Below, piece by piece: positions 8,909-17,482 of a stretch of 64,000 bases of DNA. The position numbers and the translations under genes were made by a program. The notes beneath the pieces are model-generated. The model was not told the DNA's origin and ran no database searches. It saw only the letters and a list, made by a program, of their open reading frames with translations. Source of the stretch: Sphingobium sp. EP60837 (GTDB lineage: Bacteria > Pseudomonadota > Alphaproteobacteria > Sphingomonadales > Sphingomonadaceae); contig NZ_CP015987.1 of NCBI RefSeq assembly GCF_001658005.1, positions 612,001 through 676,000 of the forward strand, given 5' to 3'. Within the stretch, counting starts at the first letter, position 1, and the number at the start of each line of letters is the position of its first letter.

Positions 8909-9447
8909 AGCAGCTCCATCACAGTCGCATGGCGCAGCTTCTCTTCGCCCCGCAAGTGCCGCACCCGAGCCTGCAGCTTCGGCTCCAACCACCGCACAGC
9001 CTTACGCTTCTCCGTCTTCACCGGAGGGCTCGATCGCTCCAACTTCTCCGCCGCTGCCCAAAACCGGTCGCGCTCGGTGGCGGTAAGCGTCAGCATGGCT
9101 CCGCCGACATATTCAAGCCCGTGGGGCGTCTCGCGCGCGCAGAGGGCAGTTGTGGGCCCGGGTCCCTGCTCCGTCCCAACGATGATGAAGTGATCTTCTG
9201 TAAACGCCTTGGTCTTGAGACAGGACGTGCTGTAACCGCTGCGGTAGCGACTGTCCGCCAGCTTGGAGACGATGCCCTCCAGTTCTAGCTCTTCTGCCTG
9301 TTGGAAAAACTCGGGTCCGTGTCCGATGATGTGTTCGCTGACCTGGATGCGGAAGGCGGGGTCATGCTCCCCGATGAGCTCTTGCAACCAAGATCGTCGA
9401 TCGATGCACCGCTCGCGACCGCGACTCCTGCCGTTCGAGTCGGGTTC
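8905..9447 (-). pseudogene. C-terminal fragment of ATP-dependent DNA ligase (LigD type)
   Basis: About 180 codons match the end of the LigD ligase domain: LQELIGEHDPA, then nucleotidyltransferase motif IV 'LEGIVSKLADSRYRSG', 'CLKTKAF' (motif V, with Cys in place of the usual Trp) and an OB-fold with 'FIIVGTEQGP' and 'WLEPKLQARVRH'. The adenylation lysine motif (KxDG) and everything before it are missing; a TAG lies just before 9447. LigD ligases act in non-homologous end joining with Ku, and neither Ku nor the polymerase domain is nearby. I read this as a 5'-truncated relic unlikely to seal nicks. Confidence 0.7.
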
Positions 9448-9462
9448 CTCAGGCTATGACAA

Positions 9463-9493
9463 CAAGAAAAGGGCCGCCCACGAGAGGCGGCCC
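9463..9493 (-). terminator. Rho-independent terminator
   Basis: On the minus strand GGGCCGCC and GGCGGCCC (9471-9478 with 9486-9493) pair in a perfect 8-bp GC stem around a seven-base loop, followed by TTTTCTTGTT. It sits 20 bases after the Q/G-rich gene and would end its transcript. Confidence 0.85.
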
Positions 9494-9513
9494 CATTCTG
9501 CGTCGGTATCAGA

Positions 9514-9729
9514 TCAGCGCTGCTGTCCACCCTGATCATCACGGCGTTCCTGCTGGCCGCCGCCCTGCTGCCGCCGCTGCTCATCCTGCTGATTTTGCTG
9601 GCCGGGGTTCCGGTCCTGCTGGCCGCTTTGTTGCCGGCCGCCTTGTCCGCCTCCGGTATCCTGCTGTTGCTGTCCAGGATTTTGGTTCTGACGTCCGCCC
9701 TGCTGGTTGCCCTGATTTTGATCCGCCAT
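9514..9729 (-). CDS. Gln/Gly-rich low-complexity small protein
   Basis: A 71-residue protein made almost only of Gln, Gly, Asn, Asp and Arg, starting MADQNQGNQQGGRQNQNPGQ. It has no hydrophobic core and is probably disordered. AGGATC lies before the ATG and a strong terminator follows, so it is a stand-alone transcription unit. Proteins of this composition recur in sphingomonad genomes, often annotated as hypothetical. The role is unknown; hydration or stress protection is speculation. Confidence 0.6.
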   Translation of the reverse strand: MADQNQGNQQGGRQNQNPGQQQQDTGGGQGGRQQSGQQDRNPGQQNQQDEQRRQQGGGQQERRDDQGGQQR

Positions 9730-9921
9730 TTTGACGATCCTCTCATGTGCCGGGATGGCGGCCCTTCATACCGTATGATGGGAAGATGGACCGCTCGGGA
9801 GCGGTGAAGGGAGGCACCGTAGCGCCGAGCCACCGCCTTGCTGAGACAGGTGGTGAGCCGCTTTGCATCGGCTTCGTGGAGGCATGTGCTTCTCGCCCAA
9901 CGACTCGCAGGAGAGGCCGTG

Positions 9922-10092
9922 GTGAGAACGTCCGACGACGCCGCAAATCTACCGCAGCAGGACGCCCGCAAGGCGATTGACGCACTGCTCCGGGGCGATT
10001 GCCCCGACGCGATCCAAATCGAGCAAGAGATCGCCTTTCGGCATCAGCTGCGCGCCCTGGCGCTGATGCGCGCTCCATCTGTCATGCATTAG
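9922..10092 (+). CDS. small hypothetical protein (56 aa)
   Basis: GTG at 9922 with AGGAGAGG nine bases upstream; it reads VRTSDDAANLPQQDARKAID and 'ALLRGDCPDAIQIEQEIAFR' before ending 'APSVMH'. It is helix-rich and charged. Convergent with the DUF6961-like gene. No family was recognised. Confidence 0.4.
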   Translation: MRTSDDAANLPQQDARKAIDALLRGDCPDAIQIEQEIAFRHQLRALALMRAPSVMH

Positions 10093-10105
10093 CCATCAAC
10101 GCTAA

Positions 10106-10297
10106 TCATTGCCTACGTGACGGCTGCCCGGAGCGATAATCCATTAGCTGATCGACGCGGCTCGCAATGTACTTCCATGCGTCCACGCCAGCGCTATCGC
10201 CTGCTGTGGCTAGCTCGCCAATCCGATTAGCGATGTGCAAAGGCGCGCAGCCGCCGTGCTGCTTGAGGACCTGCTGAGCGCAGGCCATAGCTACCAA
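10106..10297 (-). CDS. DUF6961-like small protein
   Basis: A 63-residue protein with the pattern CAQQVLKQHGGCAPLHIANR followed by 'IGELATAGDSAGVDAWKYIA' and 'RVDQLMD'. I associate this with DUF6961, short alphaproteobacterial proteins of unknown function. The start is either the TTG at 10297 or the ATG at 10288; neither has a strong ribosome binding site. Confidence 0.6.
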   Translation of the reverse strand: MVAMACAQQVLKQHGGCAPLHIANRIGELATAGDSAGVDAWKYIASRVDQLMDYRSGQPSRRQ

Positions 10298-10394
10298 TCA
10301 TCCAGTAACACCCACCCCTCCGAACTGCCGTCCTACCGCGAGTCCCGAATGCCGGTACTTTCTCTTATGATGTGAGGGGCAGCAAGGGCTGCGA

Positions 10395-10529
10395 TCAGTT
10401 CGGGACGAAAAGGCTACCGAAGGCGCAGATCGTCAACGCGAGAAGCAGTGCGAACTCCAGCCGAAGAGGCCAAGGGTTGCGACGTCGGATCAAGTCGCCG
10501 TAGCGATCCTTCCAGCGATAGCGGCTCAT
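10395..10529 (-). CDS. 44-residue single-pass membrane protein
   Basis: Starts MSRYRWKDRYGDLIRRRNPW and continues into the hydrophobic stretch 'LEFALLLALTICAFGSLF', ending 'VPN'. The basic N-terminus and single membrane span predict N-in topology. Its ATG overlaps the nuclease stop codon as ATGA, so the two are translationally coupled. The function is unknown. Confidence 0.55.
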   Translation of the reverse strand: MSRYRWKDRYGDLIRRRNPWPLRLEFALLLALTICAFGSLFVPN

Positions 10530-10915
10530 CGGCAGTCCCTCGCCAGCAGCCCGCCGTCGTCCCACTTGGCGACATACTGCGCATGACCGCGCCTGATCTG
10601 CTCGCAGGCGACGTTCCGCCCGCCGACATAGACCTGCGCGAGCGTCCGGCCATAGCGATCCTGCCCCACGCGCTGAACGTTGATTTTTTCGCCCATCATT
10701 GCCTGAAGGCTGCGCTTGCTGGCTTGCCCATCACCGGGGACGCACGCTCTGCCCGGTCGGCAACCGTGGATCTCAGGAGCGTCGATGCCGAGCAGGCGGA
10801 CACGTTCTCCACCTATACGCAGGGTATCGCCGTCCACGACGGTAACGGCAGCAGAGAGGAGGATGCCAGCGATCATCGCGGCAGGAATAAATTCCGCAAG
10901 CTGGAGGTCAAGCAC
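10526..10915 (-). CDS. thermonuclease-family (SNase-like) secreted nuclease
   Basis: About 129 residues. 'AVTVVDGDTLRIGGERVRLL' with 'GIDAPE' gives the first SNase strands and the Asp/Asp metal site, and 'DRYGRTLAQVYVGGRNV' supplies the second catalytic block (D-R-Y-G-R). The C-terminus is 'AKWDDGGLLARDCR'. A hydrophobic N-terminal stretch (FIPAAMIAGILLSAAV) suggests export. GTG at 10915 was chosen because GGGAGG lies six bases upstream; ATG at 10876 is possible. It is coupled to a downstream small membrane protein. Confidence 0.8.
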   Translation of the reverse strand: MLDLQLAEFIPAAMIAGILLSAAVTVVDGDTLRIGGERVRLLGIDAPEIHGCRPGRACVPGDGQASKRSLQAMMGEKINVQRVGQDRYGRTLAQVYVGGRNVACEQIRRGHAQYVAKWDDGGLLARDCR

Positions 10916-10930
10916 GAAGTTACCTCCCAC

Positions 10931-11371
10931 TGACCTCTACTTTTTAGTACAATAAGCAGAACCACCATGTTCGTTGAAAATCCGCAGAAACGAGCAGTTT
11001 TGGCCAGATTCGGCTGCCGAGGGGTTGTCCTCAGGTTGTGGTACAGTGTGGGTGATTAGGGTCACCGCCAATCACCTAAGACTCTCTGAAGAGTGCGTCA
11101 GCTTGGCCACGGGAGACTTGTGGATGAAGACCAGCAGGGGAGCGGCGGAAAGAAATTTTGTCAGAAGGAACGGCGTGAACGGGAGCTTGTTCGATTGCTT
11201 GGTCACTTACGCAGAGCGGGTAAGCACGATCTTTATGGCAAATCAAAGCCATTGGTAAGCGACGTTCTGGCTCGCTAATGGTGCAATCCAGTGCTCCGAT
11301 ACACGCGCATCCTCAAGCACGATCAGGTCGTGGCATTGAGAGAGACTAGGCAATGACCGAACCGACCTTCC
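10931..11371. other. intergenic, nothing firm
   Basis: Over about 440 bases no frame has convincing protein character. A 61-codon plus-strand frame at 11093-11278 ending 'KHDLYGKSKPLVSDVLAR' is the best candidate but lacks a ribosome binding site and a recognised family. Confidence 0.3.
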
Positions 11372-11821
11372 ATGGCGATCGTCCGATTTGAATCAGACAG
11401 TAAAGATCGCTTCGGTTTCGCCGCGCTCGCCGAGCGGATCGCGGAATTGCTGACCACACAGGCGGCCAACAGAAGGTTCGTGTTCGGCCTCGAAGGCAAA
11501 TGGGGCTCAGGAAAATCAAGCCTACTCGCCCTGACCTTGAAGCGCTTGCGCAAGATAGACGTGATGAAAGCGGTGGCAGTGGAGTTCCGGCCATGGCTGG
11601 TCGGCGACCGAGACCAATTGCTATTCGCGTTGTTCGAAGACCTAGCCAAGGCGATCGCCGGTCTGGAGCACGCTGCTGGCGGCACGACCGGGGCGACGAA
11701 ATTGGCGGTGCAGCCACTAACCCGGGCGCCAGGGAACGGCTCCAGTTGGTCGTTCAGTCCGATGACAGAGGGTGGCGCGCAGCTATCTCAGTCACTAGAG
11801 CTGAGTGGCCTGGACGGTTGA
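11372..11821 (+). pseudogene. truncated KAP-family P-loop NTPase
   Basis: The first 95 or so residues look like the start of a KAP NTPase: FGFAALAERIAELL, Walker A 'GKWGSGKSS' (residues 42-50), then 'VEFRPWLVGDRDQLLFALFE'. KAP proteins are normally several hundred residues with membrane segments inside the NTPase domain and many belong to phage-defence loci. Here similarity ends near codon 100, the rest is Ser/Gly-rich and unconvincing, and the frame stops at 149 codons. Walker B is absent. Probably a 5' remnant left by a deletion. Confidence 0.6.
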
Positions 11822-11992
11822 AGCGAATATGCCGATTGACAGGTCAGGCCCCGCTGCTCTCCAAGGAGCGGAGCTTTGCGCGGGATAGGACTGCTATTTG
11901 ATCCTCTCCGCCGAGGTTCTAGACAAAGGCGAAACGGGAGCGTGTCGGTGTTCGCCTGACTAGTGACGCGAAAAAAGAGAGGAGCGGTGGGC

Positions 11993-12814
11993 ATGAGCAC
12001 AGTAGCCCTGAAGGTTTGCGGCGCGGTGCTGAGCGCCGCGCTGGCGACTGGTGCTGGAGCAGCCGAACCGCCCGCGGCCAAAAGCGTGGCGCATCCGTTC
12101 GTGCTAAAGCAACCCCGCCCGCGCGCGTTTCAGGACCACGAAGGGTTCGTTTCACTGTTCGATGGTCGGACCTTGGCGGGCTGGGATGGCGATCCCGAGG
12201 TCTGGCGCGTGGAAAATGGGGCGATCGTCGCCGTTCGTCCGCCGAACCGGGCGATGAACAACAGTTATCTCGTCTATCGCGGCATGAAGGCCCGCGACTT
12301 TGATCTGCGCCTGGAAATCAAGGCGGCTGTTGGCGGGTCCGGCATTCAGTACCGCAGCCGCACTGGCCTTGCCTGGACCAACCCTGTGCCGGGCGCACCG
12401 CCGCCGAACCTGCGCTGGATGATGACCGGGCCGCAGGCCGATTTCTGGCCGGCTAAGACGTTCGGCCGCGACCTGTTCAGCGGTCAAGTCTACATGGAAA
12501 ACGAGCCCGCGCGAGTAACGAGCTGGCGCGGACAAGTGACGCGGCGCTCCGCCGGCGCCGGCGCCGAACTGGTGGGCACGATTGCCGAGGGCAGCAAGCT
12601 CGCGCTCAACGTTCGCCCGGACGAGTGGAACGAATACGAGATCATCGCGCGCGGCCCTGTCGTGCTTCACCTCCTCAACGGCCAGCTTATGGCGGTGAGC
12701 GTGTTCGACGATCCGCAATCCCCCGACAATCGCGCCGGATTGATCGGCATCGAAGCCGAGCTCAACCCGGCGCGGGTCGAGGTGCGGAACATATGGCTGC
12801 GCAAGCTGGACTGA
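11993..12814 (+). CDS. DUF1080 (3-keto-glycoside hydrolase-type) secreted protein
   Basis: A 273-residue protein with a signal peptide (MSTVALKVCGAVLSAALATG up to AGA-AEPP), then the DUF1080 lamin-G-like fold: 'GFVSLFDGRTLAGWDGDPEVW', 'AIVAVRPPNRAMNNSYLVY', 'DFDLRLEIKA...GSGIQYRS' and 'EWNEYEIIARGPVVLHLLNG'. DUF1080 proteins include 3-keto-disaccharide hydrolases that cleave glycosides oxidised at C3. GAGGAG precedes the chosen ATG; a further in-frame ATG at 11963 would only add charged residues. It would act in the periplasm. The Gfo/Idh and xylose-isomerase-like genes far downstream could belong to the same chemistry, but they are 14-37 kb away. Confidence 0.82.
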   Translation: MSTVALKVCGAVLSAALATGAGAAEPPAAKSVAHPFVLKQPRPRAFQDHEGFVSLFDGRTLAGWDGDPEVWRVENGAIVAVRPPNRAMNNSYLVYRGMKARDFDLRLEIKAAVGGSGIQYRSRTGLAWTNPVPGAPPPNLRWMMTGPQADFWPAKTFGRDLFSGQVYMENEPARVTSWRGQVTRRSAGAGAELVGTIAEGSKLALNVRPDEWNEYEIIARGPVVLHLLNGQLMAVSVFDDPQSPDNRAGLIGIEAELNPARVEVRNIWLRKLD

Positions 12815-13376
12815 ACCGAGGCGCGGCGCGCGTCCGTTCGACCCCCGCGTCTCCCTACTGGCAGGCATGTCCCGAAGCGCAGCAGCCTCACTCCTGTGCG
12901 CAAGCCAAATCGGTTCACCATTTAAACGGAAACCGGTTTGTCCGGAAGTTGCCCGACAAACGCCCGCCGGGAGCTTTCCTCAGTCGCTGTCGTCAAGCCC
13001 GCCATTCCGGAATGGGCGAGTTATGAGGTGGGTAGATTGGATAGTTGCCGTTCCGGATCTGGAGCTCGAAAATCGGCCGCTGAATGCCCACAATGAGTCG
13101 ACGTTGGTAGGCGGCAGCTGGAACAATCCTGCCTTGCAGAGCGAAAGGTCGAAAGGCAACTTTTATGAGGAAGCGACATTGAGCGTGTGCGGGACCGGCA
13201 TCATAGAGTTACAAAAACCGGCCCCCTTGCGGACCGGTGGCTTCTGTTGTTGCGACGGCACCAAGCGCCATCATCTTCCTTCAACTGAACGGGCCTGACG
13301 ATGCATCCGACGCGTTGGTGCTGCGTCCGCAGGAGACGAGTAGCTCCTGCTCATTCCGGTGGGGAGCTCGAGGCTA
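12815..13376. other. intergenic with two palindromes
   Basis: No supported gene in 562 bases. Two perfect palindromes stand out: AAACCGGTTT at 12930-12939, similar in style to LacI-family half-sites, and CCATTCCGGAATGG at 13002-13015. They may be regulatory or chance. Reading frames on both strands here are rich in Arg, Ser and Pro and look non-coding. Confidence 0.3.
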
Positions 13377-13798
13377 CTATAGCAGATGTGCTGCCGTCCC
13401 CAGGAAAGGGCCTGCTGCAGCGAGACGTTGATCGAGCGTGAACAACGTTGCACCGTGATCCGACGCCACCGCCAGATGCAGTGCATCCCCAGCTCGAAGG
13501 CCAAAACTGTGTTGGTCCACATGTTTAGCGGCCATGCGGAAGTTCATGCCCGTCACTGACAAAAGGTGGAAGCTCTCGGCGACAAGCCTGTTAAATGTAG
13601 CTAATGCTGCGGCCCGCTGATCCAGCGTGATCTGTTTTGTGCGGACCTTGAGTGCCATCGCCGAGGATACTTCTGTCAGCGTCCATTCGCTGATGTGCAG
13701 CTGTTCCGGGTCCTGCTCCGCCAACCAGCTCTGCGTACGGCTCGTTGCTGCTTCTTGAAACAGGGCGGCAATCAATACGGACGTGTCGAGATAGATCA

Positions 13799-13799
<1 letters not shown>
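13377..13799 (-). CDS. vapC: PIN-domain ribonuclease toxin, VapC type
   Basis: A 140-residue PIN protein, expected to be a Mg-dependent RNase held inactive by its partner. The four acidic positions are visible: D5 in [11 protein letters not shown]43 in 'TLTEVSSA', D105 in 'RAGDALHLA' and D123 in 'LFTLDQRLA'. The start overlaps the antitoxin stop by one base (TGATG), a usual arrangement. It lies in the accessory region beside a restriction-like gene. Confidence 0.85.
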
Positions 13800-14071
<272 letters not shown>

Positions 14072-14299
14072 CTACATCAATCGGGAGCAGATTGCCAGTC
14101 TCTGGCGCGAATTTCGGCAGGGGGCACCAGGCCAAGCTTGGGACTTTGCGAAGGCGGCTTGAGAAATTCCACTCGGGCAGGCCGACTTTCGCAGCGCCCA
14201 GGTGGATCTATATGCGGAGACGGCAGAGCGCCAATTGCCGTAATAAATGGCGCTTTCTGCCCTATCCGAAACCGGCCATAGCAAGCAGCCACTTCTGCG

Positions 14300-14692
14300 G
14301 TGATCGCCAAGATCAAAGTGGATCTCATGCATATCGCCGGGTTGTCGCCGCACGCACGCGGCTATGCGTTCGAAGGCGTTCTCAAAGGCCTCATCGACGC
14401 CTTCGGGCGTAGGAGCCGTTCCGTTTGCGAGCAGATCGATGGCAGCTTCCAGCTTGGAAGCGAGACCTACCTGCTTGACGCCAAATGGCACGGCCTGCCG
14501 ATCGGCGTCGGCGAACTGCACACATTTCGCGGCAAGATCGAACAAAAGGCCGCCTGGACCCGTGGTCTCTTTGTGAGCAACAGCGGCTTCACCGAAGAGG
14601 GCCTGATCGCCTTCGGGCGCGGCAAGCACGTCATCTGCATGGACGGCCTTGACCTGCACGAGATGCTGGACCGTGAAGTATCGCTCAACTAG
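14300..14692 (+). CDS. restriction endonuclease-like (PD-(D/E)XK) protein
   Basis: 130 residues. '[17 protein letters not shown]', '[20 protein letters not shown]' and '[18 protein letters not shown]' form an Mrr/DUF-type restriction-like core: Glu in 'YAFEG', Asp in 'QIDGSF' and D-A-K as the (D/E)XK. '[20 protein letters not shown]' closes the fold. Similar proteins usually carry a further N-terminal domain; here the start is a GTG (or ATG at 14327) right before the core, so the gene may be 5'-truncated. Such enzymes cut modified or foreign DNA. It diverges from the toxin-antitoxin pair. Confidence 0.6.
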   Translation: MIAKIKVDLMHIAGLSPHARGYAFEGVLKGLIDAFGRRSRSVCEQIDGSFQLGSETYLLDAKWHGLPIGVGELHTFRGKIEQKAAWTRGLFVSNSGFTEEGLIAFGRGKHVICMDGLDLHEMLDREVSLN

Positions 14693-15366
14693 GTTCCCGA
14701 ACGTAAGGTGCGCACGGCAGCCGGAGTGCATTGGAAGAGGCGAGGAGGGCCACACGTTCATTCGCGCGGGCGCCGCCTTAGCCATTCGCGCGCGGTGGAC
14801 AGGTGGCAGGGGAGGAGTATTGGATATTCAGGAAGCTGAGCAAGCAGCGCCTGAGCTCATGGGCTGTTACCATCGAGGAACGCGCCGATAAAATCCGAGA
14901 GCTTTTCCGCGCGAATGGACCGGAGCGACACTGACATATGAAGGCTAGGGGTTTCGCCGGAGCGATCGCCTCAATTGCCTCTTTATCGCGGCCTTGGAGC
15001 AGATATTCGCGACCGATAATTTGCTCAGCCAGATGGACCTGCCAGTGTGGGGAATGGTCGGCGAGCGCATTCAGCCATTCGCCAATCCGGCTTCACCCGC
15101 AGCGAGCGCTTGAGGGGGGCGATGACGAGATTGAGCAGTTGCCGGTCGCTATTAGGCGAGCGCATATGATGCCGTTATCAGTCCGCATGGCGTGAATTGA
15201 TGCCGCTGACTTTTGCGTGCGCGCAACACTCGCTTCCGCCAATATGGAAGAGGGGCGGGGAGTGCGGAGTGTTAAGGGCTCATTCAAGCTGATTGTCGAT
15301 AAGTAACTTGCGCGTACTGATAGCTTTGCGTAAAATGTGCGCCATCAGTTATCACGGTTGGGCTGG
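14693..15366. other. degenerate coding remnants
   Basis: No intact gene over about 670 bases, but protein-like fragments remain. On the plus strand near 14835-14935 a frame reads SSWAVTIEERADKIRELF and ends 'GPERH'. On the minus strand around 14940-15170 two frames join as LLNLVIAPLKRSLRVKPDW then 'EWLNALADHSPHWQVHLAEQ' and 'REYLLQGRDKEAIEAIAP', as if one frameshift broke a TPR-like gene. An imperfect inverted repeat, ACTGATAGC (15316-15324) with GCCATCAGT (15341-15349), lies at the right end. Confidence 0.3.
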
Positions 15367-15388
15367 CGCCATATGGTGGCATATGGCG
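15367..15388. promoter_or_regulatory. perfect inverted repeat upstream of kshA copy 1
   Basis: CGCCATATG (15367-15375) and CATATGGCG (15380-15388) are perfect 9-base inverted half-sites separated by GTGG. The site ends 49 bases before the oxygenase start codon, where an operator would sit. It does not occur upstream of the second oxygenase copy. The binding protein is unknown. Confidence 0.55.
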
Positions 15389-15437
15389 GGATCGGCCCTG
15401 TTCTGCTACGCAGGCACCGAGTGAGAGGATCGGAATA

Positions 15438-16517
15438 ATGGCCAAATCGTCGGACTATCGTCTGGGAGAATTTGAGTTTCCCCGTGGCTGGTTCATGGTT
15501 GGGGAGAGCGTCGAGGCGACGAAGACGCCCAAGGCGATGCGCTATCTTGGCCAGGACATGGTGATGTACCGTGGCGAGAGCGGCACGGTTTATGTGACGG
15601 AGGCTTATTGCCCGCACATGGGCGCGCATCTGGCGAAGAACACGACCAGCTACATCGTGCGCGACGGCGAGCAGATTGAGGGCGATTCGATCCGCTGCCC
15701 CTTCCATGGCTGGCAGTTCGGTCCCGACGGCGCGTGCAAGAACATCCCCTATTCCGACTTCGTGCCCAAGGCGGCCAAGCTCAAGACCTTCCCGGTCGTT
15801 GAGCGTGCGGGCACCGTGTGGATCTGGCATGATCCTGAAGGGCTCGAACCCAATTTCGACCTGCCCGACTTTGGCGGCCATTATGACGCGCCGGGCTGGG
15901 TCAATTGGAAGATCGATTTTATGGGCGATCTCGACATCCACCCGATCGAGGTGGTGGACAATATGGCCGACTTTGGCCATTTCGTGCCCATCCATGGGGC
16001 GAAGGACTTTGTCTATTTCGCCAATGAGTTCAAGGATCACATCGTCCACCAATATTATGCCGCTGGCCACCGCACGCTGGTGACCAACCCGGACGACGTG
16101 CTGACGCTCGACACCTGGTACACCGGCCCTTCGATCCTGCAGTCAGAGATGGAGGGGACGTTCAACAGCTTCATCCTCATCACCCACACGCCGATCGAGG
16201 ATGGCAAGATCCGCGTCTGGCACGGCCTGATGGTGCAGGTGAATGACGGCTCTGCGCCGGTCACCGATGACCTGCGCGAAGCGGCGCTGCAATATCAGGA
16301 AGGCAGCCGCCTGGCCTTCGCCCAGGATGTCGAGATCTGGCAGAACAAGAAGGCGTGCCTCAACCCGCTCGTGATCCCGAGCGACGGCCCCTATGGCAAG
16401 GTCCGCACCTGGTACAAGCAGTTCTACAATCCCCGAGACAAGACCCCCGACCTGCATAAACGCACCAACGGCCTGCATGTCACGCTCGACAAGCGTAGCT
16501 CGACGCAAGCCGCCTAA
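15438..16517 (+). CDS. kshA: Rieske oxygenase, KshA type (copy 1)
   Basis: A 359-residue oxygenase component. The Rieske cluster ligands are C58/H60 (YCPHMGAHL) and C87/H90 (CPFHGW). The mononuclear iron ligands are H181 and H186 (DNMADFGHFVPIH) with D297 (FAQDVEIW). The C-terminal block 'GPYGKVRTWYKQFYNP' and 'VWIWHDPEG' closely follow the pattern of 3-ketosteroid 9-alpha-hydroxylase KshA, which opens ring B with KshB as reductase. No KshB is in the window. GAGAGGAT precedes the ATG by about eight bases. The protein is identical to the product at 46198-47277. Other terpenoid substrates are possible for this family. Confidence 0.85.
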   Translation: MAKSSDYRLGEFEFPRGWFMVGESVEATKTPKAMRYLGQDMVMYRGESGTVYVTEAYCPHMGAHLAKNTTSYIVRDGEQIEGDSIRCPFHGWQFGPDGACKNIPYSDFVPKAAKLKTFPVVERAGTVWIWHDPEGLEPNFDLPDFGGHYDAPGWVNWKIDFMGDLDIHPIEVVDNMADFGHFVPIHGAKDFVYFANEFKDHIVHQYYAAGHRTLVTNPDDVLTLDTWYTGPSILQSEMEGTFNSFILITHTPIEDGKIRVWHGLMVQVNDGSAPVTDDLREAALQYQEGSRLAFAQDVEIWQNKKACLNPLVIPSDGPYGKVRTWYKQFYNPRDKTPDLHKRTNGLHVTLDKRSSTQAA

Positions 16518-16605
16518 AACGCCGGGAAGGACTGTCGCGCTGGCGGCGGTCCTGCGGGTTTCGTAACAAAATGCCGTGCATAGCGGCCTGAGGAGGAGAG
16601 ACGAG

Positions 16606-17283
16606 ATGGCGACTTTAGCAGCAGAAGCGCAGGAATGCGTCCGATCGATGGGGCATGTCGCCCTATTCTACCCCAATGCCGAGAACGGCCCGGCTGCGGC
16701 CAAGCTGCTCAAGCTCCTTGGTTTTGTCGAAACGCAGATGCTGCCCTTCCCGAATGGCAATTTCTACCGCTTCGTAGTGCACAATCAGCATAGCGGCCGG
16801 GGCGACGGCATATTCTATCTGTCCGCTTTGCCCGCCGCGCAAGCCGCGCTGAACAAGGCCGCGCGCGAGGCGCTGGGCTATGGCACGGACAAGGAGCATG
16901 AGGCGGTCAAGGCGCTGCGCGACGCAGTTGATGCCGATCCTGAATATACCTTCCATGTCGGCACGCTCGTCGATTCCTTGGATGTGGTCGAAAAGATGAC
17001 GCTCGACCTGATCGATGCGAACAAGAACGACCCCGATCTCAAGGGTCGTTTGAAGGTGACGGTGAACCGCCCGCGCCTTGGCAATGCTGAAATCGACGCG
17101 CGGCTCGACGCTTCACCCGCTTTTGGCGACGTCACGCGCTACGCCTATGGCCGCAATGGCCTTCAGCTGTTCGTGGAAACCGACCTGCTGTCGAGCGGCC
17201 AGATCGGCGATACGTTGATCCTCGAATTCGACTATGTCTGGCCCGGCTATGACAGCCACATCCTGTCGGTGGTCGAACTCTGA
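16606..17283 (+). CDS. unrecognised protein, VOC-like N-terminus
   Basis: 225 residues, starting MATLAAEAQECVRSMGHVAL after GGAGGAG. The first part ('HVALFYPNAENGPAAAKLLK', 'LLGFVETQMLPFPNGNFYRF') resembles a vicinal-oxygen-chelate module; the middle is helical ('HEAVKALRDAVDADPEY') and the end 'LQLFVETDLLSSGQIGD' and 'LEFDYVWPGYDSHILSVVEL' is beta-rich. I do not recognise the full-length family. It lies 88 bases after the oxygenase on the same strand and is probably co-transcribed, so a role with the same substrate is likely. The second oxygenase copy lacks this partner. Confidence 0.7.
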   Translation: MATLAAEAQECVRSMGHVALFYPNAENGPAAAKLLKLLGFVETQMLPFPNGNFYRFVVHNQHSGRGDGIFYLSALPAAQAALNKAAREALGYGTDKEHEAVKALRDAVDADPEYTFHVGTLVDSLDVVEKMTLDLIDANKNDPDLKGRLKVTVNRPRLGNAEIDARLDASPAFGDVTRYAYGRNGLQLFVETDLLSSGQIGDTLILEFDYVWPGYDSHILSVVEL

Positions 17284-17301
17284 TCCATTATTCACCCGTC
17301 T

Positions 17302-17373
17302 CCGTTCGCCCTGAGCCTGTCGAAGGGTGCCTCTTCGCTTAGGGAGTGGCCTTCGACGGCTCGGCCCGAACGG
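17302..17373. repeat. REP-like hairpin with sphingomonad 25-bp repeat
   Basis: CCGTTCG...GAGCC.GTCGAAGG on the left pairs with CCTTCGAC.GGCTC...CGAACGG on the right, forming a long interrupted hairpin between convergent genes. The left arm (17303-17327) is the same 25-bp element found at 56554-56578, with one base different. It may act as a bidirectional terminator; such repeats occur many times in sphingomonad genomes. Confidence 0.7.
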
Positions 17374-17482
17374 AGCTGCGTGATTTAAGGATCGGCAAAG
17401 ATCGATAGTCGACACCCAATTCTCCCGCAGAGGGCGAGGCATGGATTTCGCGCGCCTCTCGGTGCCCTTGCGAGTCCCCCAG

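Noticed and set aside
9514..9729. CRISPR-like or tandem repeat because of repetitive Gln/Gly codons
   Set aside because: The repetition is codon-level low complexity inside one reading frame with a promoter-side ribosome binding site and terminator; no regular spacers.
15345..16070. Long minus-strand frame opposite KshA, repeated at 46030-46830
   Set aside because: Its apparent conservation between loci only reflects the duplicated KshA sequence on the other strand.
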